Assembly (NCBI GenBank): GCA_903813345.2
Contig: CAIIXF020000011.1
Span: forward strand, 4,982,571-5,046,570
Length of the DNA: 64,000 nt
Direction of reading: 5' to 3'
Source of the DNA: Owenia fusiformis
Lineage: Eukaryota; Annelida; Polychaeta; Sabellida; Oweniidae
Made by a program: the position numbers and the translations under genes. Positions within the stretch are counted from its first letter, which is position 1. Each line of letters opens with the position of its first letter. The notes beneath the pieces are model-generated. The model was given only the letters and a program-made list of their open reading frames with translations, had not been told where the DNA came from and searched no databases. Shown piece by piece: positions 27,301-39,300 of the stretch.

Positions 27301-30300
27301 AAGCAAGCAAGAAACATATAAGAAGCCTTATAATATCTCTTAACAGAATTGTCAAAAACTTCTGCCAAAAACAGAGATTAGTTGACTGCTGATGTATTCT
27401 AAACACTAAAAGTGTTAGTTACAACGAAAAATATTACAAAAACATGAATGAAATAGATGAGGTCTATGACGCATTCACTAATAAATGTAACTCTTCTTAT
27501 AACATAGGAATAAGACTGGTTACTCAGAAAAACTGAATAAAACCAAAAAACACAATGTACCACTAACTACAGAAGTGTACAGATGTGGAAGTACTTCATA
27601 CAAAGAGAGGCTACTCTGGAGTATGCAAACAAAACAAAACAATCAACTCACTCTAAAGCAAGCTATCTGGAAATGATATTGTTGTTGAAAAGCTTATCTC
27701 AGCTGGAGAAATGCAAGTGAAAAACAAACTGCTTACTCCAAACATTGGATAGACACAAAAGTATATGAGTGAATAAAAACACTCATGAACTACTAGGTCA
27801 AAATTACAGAAGAATTACACCATAAGAGTGTAAATCTAAAGGATTATTACACTGTCCTAATACTCTAAACAATAAAAATGTGTAAAGAGTGAAAGGAGTA
27901 AAGGTCACTTTTAATAAAGGACAAGAGTGTACCTGCAGTGTTCTTAGAAAAACCACAACCTACAATAAAGAATACAATGTAGGTCAAAAATAAGTTCAAC
28001 TAGTCTGAACTCATTATCCTTCAACCAGCATCTATCAGCTTTCTCATAAGAGAATGCTAAGATGTGGACATGAAAAATAGTATCCACTGGAGGAAAAAAA
28101 TAAAATAACTGACCTTCATCTTGTATCAAGTGCACCTTAGGCAACCACAAATGATCAAGCTAAACAGAAGAGTGACTTATGAAGCTCTGTCTAAGTATCT
28201 TCTATAACTGTAGGAGTCTAGAGACTCCTGGGCATCTTCAGTGACTCAATAGTTGCCATGCAACATTGTTCACTATCTGTCCTAAAGCACTGGTGATCCA
28301 CTCGATTACGCTGGTTACCAAAACGAACCGTTTTGGTAACAAAATGTCGGAACATCCGGAAGGTACGATTTTTCTCGTTTCCTTATTTTACACTTGTAGG
28401 CAGAATTCCGACGACATTTTTTGACACAAACGTGTTTCAGTGTCATATGTTTAAGAAAGTGTACATATTTGCGAACAAATAGTTCAGAAGACAACAGAAT
28501 CGTCGATTTACTTCCTCACCTAAGTTACATAAACGGTTTGGGTTAAAAGTGAAGATCTTAACTGTTTTTCGAAAAACCGTTTATGTAACTTAAGTGAGGA
28601 AGTAAATCGACGATTCTGTTGTCCTCTGAGCTATTTTATCGCAAACATGTACATTTTCTAAAACATATGATACTGATGCACGTTGTGAGAAAAAACGTCG
28701 TGGGGATTCTGCCTACAACGCGTGAAATAAGGAAAAAAGAAAAATCGTGCCTTCGACGTTCCGACATTTTGTTACCAAAACGGTTCGTTTTGGTAACCAG
28801 CGTAATCGAGTGGATCACCAGTGTAAAGGTCTGCTACTCTGCTTTCTAGGGATCTGTGACAGTCCATAGAAGAGACTTTTTCCTATTCTAGTTCAAAATA
28901 TTGAATGATTAGATTCTAATAACCTTCTTGGTAACCAATAATCATGTCTATATCTGCCAGCAATTTGCCTATTAAATAACAAACTTCTAGCAAACACAGT
29001 CACTAAGTTAGACTCATGAAAAAATAACCATCCTTCCAGTTCAGACGAGTACTATTTATGAAGGCATGCACATATATTGGTATATATAGGGGTGTAAGGT
29101 CTTGTATTTTGATATTTTTAGACTCGTCCATTTTTCCAAATTAGGGGTATAAGCATAAGTCATGGAATAGGTTGGATTGTATGTAATAGAAAAATTTGGA
29201 CCAAATTCAAAAACTGTTAATAGTACCCCACACACATTTTGGTTGCCTACTTCCATGTGCTAAGGTTTTCAAAATTGGCAAAGTAGTCTAAAGCCCCTGA
29301 AAGTTGAAAAGACTGATGTACGATCGGACTGTCGAACAGACAGCTTCTTAATATAAATATAAATACAATTTTACACTGTAAAGAGCTCACAGAATTTTTT
29401 TTGTTTTTCACCTCCCGCCCCACCCCCTCAGATTAACCCCTCATCAAACCATGAAATACAGGGTGGGCCAAAAAAACCAATACCCAACTTTAAATCTGAC
29501 TGAAAATAGCTATGTTCAATATGATACATTGATTTATATATCATTTTAAAGGTAATCCATTTTCGAACAATTTGGTATATAACACTATGTCATGAAATCA
29601 ATATTAAAGTTTTGTATTTGTATATTAAATATTTTGTTAGGTGAATAAATGCTTGTATATTTGCATATTGTGTGACTAAACTTATTGTTTATGAAACTTA
29701 GTGTTGTTTATTATCAATAAGTACTTAAAGGGGGTCTGTTAAAATACATTAAACGTATATGTGACGAGGATTTTATTTTCCAGCAACACATTGCCTCGTA
29801 CCATAGATCTCAGGAGACATTGGCCTTCCTTTGCAAACAAGGTGTCAATTTGACTGATCTCGATGCTTGGCCACTCAACAGCCCCGATGCGATGCTACAT
29901 GTTATGTGTTTGATTACCATACATGAAGCCATCTCGAGGAAATGGTACAATCAAAAGCATCCAATAAACAGCTTTGATGAGCTGAAACAGAATCCTAAAG
30001 TGCTGAAATGAATTGCAACAGAAATCTCTCAATAAGGCTATTGATAGATTGCCCTACCACATGAAGCTTATTGTTGATGCATAGGGGAGGGGGTGGGGGT
30101 ATATTGAGCAATTGTGAAAATTGTTTAAATAAATAAAGTGTAAAATGTTATTAAACAACGCTGAAATTCATAAACAATAAATTTAGTCACACAATGATGC
30201 AAATATCAATATCCAAGCATGCATTCACCAAACAAAAGAATGATATTCTATAAATAAAAATTAACATAATTCCGCAGATTTACTATTTTCTCCCTAGAAT

Positions 30301-33300
30301 CTGGAGACCTTAAATAGCGACCCGGCCTCCCAAATAAGTATAATAAAACTTTACTATTGATTTCATGACATCGTGTTATATACCAAATTGTTTGAAATTG
30401 TATAACCTTTAAAATGATATGTAAGTCAATGTACCATATTGAATGTAACTATTTTTATCCTGATTTGAAGGTGGGTATTGGTTTTTTGGCCCACCCTGTA
30501 TATACCAGTAATTTACTTTGAATGGCCTAAGACTAAGCTTACTACATAAAAAAGCATAATTGTATTAAATCATCTATACATTATTTTTATTGTTCGGTTT
30601 CAGTGTAATGTTCACACTGTTCTTACAAATAGACAATACCAGATCTAATGTCATTCAATCAACCCTAATGAAAAGATTTGCAATTTGTGGAAACAACTAG
30701 ATGATTTTGGATTTCACTTATATCCTGTCATAGCCCTAAAATGTATTTTGCTGGAACAATATTCTTTCAACATTGATACAAAATTCCCTGACATTTCCCT
30801 GACACATCTACTGTTTCAAAATTCCCTGACATTTTTGGCCCTTTTTGACCCAGTTTTAAAATTCCCTGACATTTCCAGCACCTGGAAAAATAAATCAATT
30901 TCCCTGACATTTCCAGGTGTGTACGAACCCTGTATTATGGTCAAAACTGTATACAATTCTGAACAAAATACTTAAATCGGCTGGGCGCCGGCCGATAAAT
31001 CAGAGCAAATGTGACCCAGGCATAAAGCTGATTTGACAAGTTCTACATTCACCAAATCAACATTTTATTTACCTATGAAAATCTGCCGTGCACTCTGTTC
31101 TTGTTGCAACCTCGCTAACAGTGCTGCCCTCTGTACTATCAGCCATGACAGTCAAACCTGACTGGGAAACTGGAGATTTCATACTCGAATCTGTCGGCAG
31201 AATTTGCTTGAAGAAACTTAGTAGTTCAACAACTGTCTCCTGATTGGCTAAAATATATCAAACATACACAAATCATATGAAATGTACATTTGAATTTAAA
31301 CTCCAGATAATTAAACAACATTTCAAATCTTGGTTTTACATTATCGTATGTATAATATCAAATAAATCATATGAAATACTAATTAAACATGGCATAAAAC
31401 CCATTTATACCATGAAGAATAAATGCAATATCCTTTCCAAACTTGCTGACTTGTAATATTATAAGGAATCTCTATGTAAAACCATTCTAGGAATGAAATT
31501 CATAATCTATGGGATATATTAAAAAACTGCACCATAATTGTTCCCATGGGGATGACATGAATTTTTCAACAGATTAAAAATAGTAAGATACATTCTTATC
31601 ATATCGCTTACCTATTACATCTAGGCTATTAAACTGGATGGTAGCAATCTGAGTGGGTCCTAGGTCCGTACTAGGACATGACGGACTATACGGACTAATC
31701 TGTTCTAGCTCAATAGTTATCAAAGCCTCATCATCAAGGGCTGAATGTATTGGTTGGAAAGGACTCTCAACTCTGTTGATGTCATCCATGTTAACATCTC
31801 TGTCCTTGTTAGTATCCTTTGTACCTGAATAAGAAGGATAATCTTAGGTTATATTTTTATCACTATCAAGCGCTAATTTATGATTGGTCAAAACAAGGTC
31901 ACATGACATGCAAATGAGAAAAATTTGCTGGCAAGTCAGTTCAATTTTCCTGAGACTATATTAATTCATCATATAAGTCGCATGTGTGCTCTTTCAGGGA
32001 GACGCGATCTTTAACCTCTTGAATCCCAGGTTCTTAAATAGGTTGAAACCAGATAATTTTTTATTTTTGCAAGCCTTTGAATTTTTCTACATACATATAC
32101 AACAGGTGGTATTCAATTTAGTAAAGTTAGACGGCAGAGATAATTTCTAGACATTTTGAAACAATTTTTGTGTAAATTGGATAAAAATTGTTCAAATAAG
32201 AGCAATTTTAATGAAAAAATTTGTGACGGATTATCTCGTCACTCTGGGTTTCAAGGTCATTTCTGAGGTGACGAGAAATCACGTCACTCTGGGTAGTCAA
32301 GAGGTTAAAGAGAATATGGCATAATGGCAACTCACCTGGGGAAACAATCGTCTGGAATGCACTTGTGATGGCGTTCTGCATAGAGCTGAAGGCTGTAGCT
32401 TTACCCTGGGACTGGAACATGCTGTCCCCAGGGGAGGAGGGGGAGATTGGAGACTGGGGGGACCTAGGGGACTGGGCAGTAGGGGAGGTAGGCTCTGACC
32501 CCCTTATACTCCCACTTCTACTGTCCAAACTGAAAGAAAATATTCTTGGACTCTCAGTGGATTTTCTATTTTATTCTGTTTTCAAGAATCAAAATTCAAT
32601 AGTCTTAATTTGCTAATTCTAAATGCCAATACTTAATTTAATGAAAGTTTATTCAATTTCAAGGGCATAGTCAGCAATCAAACTACAATCAAATTCTGAA
32701 ATTCAGAAAATAAATATAAAATGTACAATATCTTACAATGACAATCATTCAATATAAATCTATTCTAATAAATTGTATACCATTCAACACTAAAATATTA
32801 AAGAGGTAATTTGGCATAAAAAGCATAAAATAGTGTCACTTAACGAAATAATAATAAAAAGGTGTCACTCACGTTAGACTTTTATGCGACGCCACCAAGA
32901 GGTCATAGTCTCTTCCAAATGTCTGTAAAGCATCTACCACTAATAGACTGTGGACAGTGAATGCGGCACTTGAGTCATATGGTCTCTTTGTAAAGTTGGC
33001 TTTCATCCCTGAGACTTGTAACTCAGCTACACTACGTCCTGTAATATATATACATGTGAATATTAACATCTATGACAAATAGACTGTGGACAGTGAATGC
33101 GGCACTAGAGTCATATGGTCTCTTTGTAAAGTTGGCTTTCATCCCTGAGACTTGTAACTCAGCTACACTACGTCCTGTAATATATATACGTGTGAATATT
33201 AACATCTATGACAAATAGACTGTGGACAGTGAATGCCGCACTAGAGTCATATGGTCTCTTTGTAAAGTTGGCTTTCATCCCTGAGACTTGTAACTCAGCT

Positions 33301-36300
33301 ACACTACGTCCTGTAATATATATACGTGTGAATATTAACATCTATGACAAATAGACTGTGGACAGTGAATGCGGCACTAGAGTCATATGGTCTCTTTGTA
33401 AAGTTGGCTTTCATCCCTGAGACTTGTAACTCAGCTACACTACGTCCTGTAATATATATACGTGTGAATATTAACATCTTTGACAAATAGACGGTGGACA
33501 GTGAATGCGGCACTAGAGTCATATGGTCTCTTTGTAAAGTTGGCTTTCATCCCTGAGACTTGTAACTCAGCTACACTACGTCCTGTAATATATATACGTG
33601 TGAATATTAACATCTATGACAAATAGACTGTGGACAGTGAATGCGGCACTAGAGTCATATGGTCTCTTTGTAAAGTTGGCTTTCATCCCTGAGACTTGTA
33701 ACTCAGCTACACTACGTCCTGTAATATATATACGTGTGAATATTAACATCTATGACAAATAGACTGTGGACAGTGAATGCGGCACTAGAGTCATATGGTC
33801 TCTTTGTAAAGTTGGCTTTCATCCCAGAGACTTGTAACTCAGCTACACTACGTCCTGTAATATATATACGTGTGAATATTAACATCTATGACAAATAGAC
33901 GGTGGACAGTGAATGCCGCACTAGAGTCATATGGTCTCTTTGTAAAGTTGGCTTTCATCCCAGAGACTTGTAACTCAGCTACACTACGTCCTGTAATATA
34001 TATATGTGTGAATATTAACATCTATGACAAATAGACTGTGGACAGTGAATGCCGCACTAGAGTCATATGGTCTCTTTGTAAAGTTGGCTTTCATCCCAGA
34101 GACTTGTAACTCAGCTACACTACGTCCTGTAACATTAAGTAATACATTATGCAATCTCCCCTGGAGTGGGTGCAAAATTTACACCAAAATTCGTCAAAAT
34201 ATCCCTATTTTTCATGATTTTCTTCATTTTCAAGTGGGTGCAAATTGATTCTCAGGTGGGTGCTGGCCTATTGTTATAACATCAAGTGGGTGCTGGGGAG
34301 AAGACTGACAAAGTAAGATGATTTGACTTTTTAAACTTTAAAGAACTAAAATCGATACCAATACGCTGGCAAAAACTGTAAGTTACTAAGACTCAAATAT
34401 GACATATAAAAGAAAATTATTTCTACATGAAAAATATACAATGAAAATATAATTATATACCTCTGCTTTCTACTCCTAAGGCCATCTCACTGACTGTGAA
34501 CTGTAGCATGACAAGCCTTGCCTCGGCATAGGCCTGTTGTCCCGAACTGGTACTTCTGTAAAATAAAATGCATGAAGCTTACTATTACTACATTTAGGTT
34601 CATGTCTATGTGGTCCATAGTAAAAATGATTAGAAATTTTCAGAATTAATGCCACACCTTGAATAGAATATATGAATTTCAACGAAGAGTCACATTGCTA
34701 CTTTACAATACCTGCTAGTGCCAGATGTCTTTGTGGGTGTCTTCGGAAAGTCTCTCTCTGACTCTGGGGGTTGGGGATCTGCAGGATGTCCTTCTGGTTT
34801 GGGGGCCCTTGCCATCTGAGGCGACCCGGCTGTCGAACCACTGAGGATTTCTACGCATTTACGCAATGATTGCACCTTGAAAATAAATCATTACTGTCAA
34901 TATTTTTCAAAAATAAATAAATTTAAAATTGTATTTTTTAATGTTTTCTACACTAGAAGCTGACATAAAGCATTGAAACACTGTTTAAAATTTGTGTTTT
35001 TTAATTTTATAAACAACTTTTTCATCATCTGACAGCATAAAAGTACAATTGAATATCCATCTAATTTCAATATCTAGGATTTTTTATTCATATTATGGTA
35101 TTATATGGTAGAGTTTCTATAAGAAATATCTAAAAAATTTAAGGAAAAAAATTCACGAAAGGCTTTCATTGCACCTTAAAATGCATTAATATGATAAAAT
35201 GTAACCCTCTGCAAATGTTACAGACAAGAAGCTAAATGACAATACCTAACATTTATGTCATGACATAAAAATATGTGACTGTAGAAAGATTGAACTGGCC
35301 TACCTTTCTTTCATTGAGATGAATGACTAGTTTAGGTAGATTACCAGACACCATTGCACTTGGCCACTGTGGATCGGTTGTATAAATCAACCTCCTGAAA
35401 TTACAAATTAGACAAAAATACATGTTTAAATTCTTCATAATGAAGACTTTAAGCCATGTTCATTGCAATAAGAGCTCTAATTTAGGCATTCTTTGCCAAT
35501 AAATAAACATGCTTGCCTCATGCGATATTGTGTACAAAATATCTTGAATTAATCAACTATAAATTAAAATTGCTTTCTGAATCAAAATTATAGTGGGAGG
35601 GTGTCAGTTTAATGTAATGCTTACCTTTCAAACTGCATAGCTATCGTGAATCTCTCTACAATGTGTAGTTTACTGGTCCCCCTCATAATTGCATACTTCC
35701 AGTTATCGCGCATCCTCCCCACCATTACCTGTAGATCTGCCAGCTCTAATGTATACCTAAAGTAGGGAGTAATTCAATTAATTTGAATGAAACAAGATGG
35801 TTTGTGCTTCAAGCAGTCAAGATCCATCATGATAAACCATGAAATCTCATTTCTTCTTAGCCCTGAGTTGCCATGATATAATGAGCTTGATTTGGCGATC
35901 CAGGAGAGCCCAAAATTGAGGATTTTGAGATCTTTCATCCCAGCTCATATTTCATCTAATTGGGGTCATAAAACTTGTGTAACTGTGTCTGTTGTAATAT
36001 CTGCTGTTAAATACAATGCCTATTATGTAATGTATTGACATAAGGTAAATGATTTCATGATAACTATCACACTTTCATCAGATGTGCTCAGATCACAGAA
36101 TATGCCTCATAATATCAGAGCATGTTTGAGGTGACACAGAAAGATCCTATGAGTATCAGAATGTTAAAGATCATTTTATTCCAAAATGTTTTTTATATAA
36201 TGTTGTTTCATAATCAAGCCAAAAATAGATTGCCAGCTTTATTATTTTATTGCTCTCCAGTCTTCAAACTCCTCTTACATTTACAAGCTTCTCTCTCATC

Positions 36301-39300
36301 TTCTTTATACAGTGAAACCTGCAAAGTGGAACACCTCTAGAAGAGGAACACCTCTTCAGAGTCCCAAGAACACTTCCCAAATGGAACACTTTTTGGAGAC
36401 ATCAAAGGTGTTCCTCTGAGTTAGATTTTACTGAACTTACTTGTCGTAAACTTTGTCGTGAATGGCAGACTCTGAAATTTCACTCGAAAACATTTCAGAA
36501 AAAGACCTTTTAACACCATCTCCCTCTGTCGTCTCCGAGTCCATACTAGGGCTTGGGGGAGTTGAACAGGGGGTCAGGAAATCATCTGGAAATGTTAAAA
36601 CATTGAATGAAACACTACAAAACCTGCCACTCTATGGTTTTTATGTGCTATATTGTGATCAGTTTGCCAGGCAGAGGTGGGCAAGTGTCTGATTTATCTT
36701 GTCTATGCATTTCCCGGCAAACCATTTTATGGAATTATTCCCAATTTTCAGTGATGGTTCTTTGTATGAAATACAGATCTTTGCCACACTGGGTAAATTT
36801 TACTTTCATTGATTTGAAAAAATCAACTTTTATTGTAAAAATGCTGGGAAATTTGTATATCAAAAACAAAAGGCAAATAACAATTAATTTTTTACAAAAA
36901 TAAATATTTTTCATGGAAATTATTGCATGAATAAAAATTTTTTTCCATGGGGCCTTTAAATCTTTCAAAAATGAATATCAAACACAAATGATGTAAATCA
37001 TTACATGAATATAAATCTTTCCATGGGGCCTTTAAGTCTTTCAAAACTGAATATCAAACACAAATGAGTTAATAAACATGATCCTTAAAGGAGTCACTAA
37101 AGTCTCTAACCTTCTGTCTCTTCTGATGTTTCACTAACACTCTGACGTGGTTTAACGGTCTGAGATGCACTGTTAAATTTCAGGTGACCAAAATCAAATT
37201 GCACGATTGTTGGATTTTGTTCCAGAAAATTCTCAGGTAGAATAATCTGCGGGGCTGATATGTCGAGGTTTATAGCCCATCGCTTTGCTTTCACCTAAAT
37301 AAATAAAATGACAATATGTGTGAATTGATTTGAATAATTAATATTTAGTTGGTAATTTACTAATTAGGTGATTAACCAATTATTCGAGTAGTCCCCCTGT
37401 TCGCAGAGCACTTTCACAGATCCGTGACCCATTGCCATCAGATCAATTTACACAGGTTTTATCATACATTGGTTTCATTAGCAGCAGGCAACAGGCGATT
37501 TTCAATGGTTGTTTTCAAAAAATCGTCTCTTGTTTTTAGGGACTTTTTCAACTTTTCCATGTTAAATTTATGATTTCCATTAATTCTGCCCATTGTTTTC
37601 ATTTATTTAGCCTGTTGTGAGAAATTCTAGTGACTCTACAATTTGTGAGAAATTCTAGTGAAACCCCTGCTGTACATCCATAATTGATGACATCACAAAC
37701 CTTTTGTTCTCCCTCCAATATCTCATCTAATGTCTGTTTCAACTCAGCTTTGGTTTGACTCTTTAGTTCTTGGTAGCGGTGTTGCATTGCAGCTGAAAAA
37801 TAGACAAAGAATACTCAATCTAAAATCAAAATCATGAATGCTAAATCTGACCTCATATAGGAAGTTTGCCTTAAAGTATCAATAGCTATGTGGGCATTGG
37901 TCAACCCTAGATCTATTTGGTGTGAAAATATTTTACTTGAGGTACTCACCAGCTAACTGAAGCTCAATTTGGTGTGACATTAATTTGCTTTAAGGTACTC
38001 ACCAGTTAATGGAAGCTAAGTTTGGTGTGATGCTATTGAAGCTCTATTTGGTATGACATTAAATACTCACCAGTTAATTGAAGCTCAGTTCGGTGTGACA
38101 TTAGTTTACTTTAAATACTCACCAGTTAATTGAAGCTCAGTTTGGTGTGACATTAGTTTACTTTAAATACTCACCAGTTAATTGAAGCTCAGTTTGGTGT
38201 GACATTAGTTTACTTTAAATACTCACCAGTTAATTGAAGCTCAGTTTGGTGTGACATTAGTTTACTTTAAATACTCACCAGTTAATTGAAGCTCAGTTTG
38301 GTGTGACGCTAGTTTACTTGAGGTATTTGACTGGAAGAAATCGCAGAGTCTGTCAATGACATCAGCATTGTAAACCATGTCTAGTGGTTGCGTCTTCATT
38401 TCCAAACTGAAAAATATAATACCTGTATGTAGGGTGTTCAAAAATGACTTAATATAATAATCATTAATCTCAGAAAATTACAATTCAAGTTTATTTAGGA
38501 TTCTTTGGAGCATGCTATTGAAAGCCAAGGTTGCGACTGTTAGTTTTATTTATTTTATTTTTTTCTGATTTAACATCAACATATCAGATATATTACAATA
38601 CATATAATGAAAGGAAGTTTTCTTTTACAAGATCAATCTAAAAAATTTACAATTTTTGAGTTTTTTACCTAAAGTCAGCAGTCGAGTTATGTGGCCTTTG
38701 TTCATAAGTTAATTCAAATAATGTCTCTGGTACAAGTGAAGTTGGGCGACCCATAGCGCCCCCTGGTTGTGTGTATGTAGGGGACTTGGGCCGATTACTA
38801 AGCAGCCCAAAATGCCTCAGTTGACCACTGCTTCTTTCCTATGAAAAATAATTTTACTGGATTTGGGAAATATGTTCTCTATTTTTAAATAAAATTCAGA
38901 CACATGTATTTAACAGTCAGCTTATAAAGAGCGCACAACAAAAGTACTAAGAGTGTTATAAGATGCATATCTGAACACCTCTCTAATCCGAACAACTTTT
39001 AATGTGAACACTTTTTCCCGGTCCCAAATTTGTAATCTCCCATTGACTTACATGTTTATCAAACCTTGAAATGTAAACACCTGCTAATCTGAACACTTTT
39101 GGCCGATCCCAGAGGTGTTCACATTAGACAGGTTTTACTGTAATACTGAATATCAATGTAAAATTTAACTCAGTTTTCCTTTTTTTCATAATTTTTCAAT
39201 AATTGTAGAACTGTGTTATAAAAGATCAGTCAAACCTTGCTCTGGGCCCCAACTAAGACTGGAAAGATAGAATTTTTCGTCATAGCATCCCTGAGTGTAA

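Larger units (their letters stand above)
23250..29187. mobile_element. 5.9-kb non-coding TIR element
   Basis: ACATACAATCCAACCTATTC at the left is inverted at the right near 29155-29187. The interior has no convincing ORF; it holds a 162-bp tandem repeat (23429-24190), degenerate repeats with CCATCTGTCTAAAAGTAT words, and a foldback at 28289-28822. Boundaries are approximate. Confidence 0.6.
21961..30932. mobile_element. composite DNA transposon with CAGGGTTCGTACACC ends, about 9 kb
   Basis: The left end CAGGGTTCGTACACC is inverted at the right as GGTGTGTACGAACCCTG. Both ends carry the subterminal word AATTCCCTGACATTTCC several times. TATTA flanks both sides, consistent with a 5-bp target duplication. 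The interior holds later insertions (mariner relic, foldback, 23250-29187 element). No transposase for the outer element is recognisable. Confidence 0.7.
21903..31023. mobile_element. MITE family M1 split by a 9-kb insertion
   Basis: Left half at 21903-21960 (GACCTGGTCACATTTGTTCC) and right half at 30933-31023 (GAGCAAATGTGACCCAGGCA) reconstitute one M1 element. Its middle 'gagtatt' is interrupted by the element at 21961-30932. Confidence 0.8.

Noticed and set aside
28619-28849. Open frames on both strands at 28619-28849
   Set aside because: They overlap in mirror fashion inside the foldback palindrome; no conserved domain.
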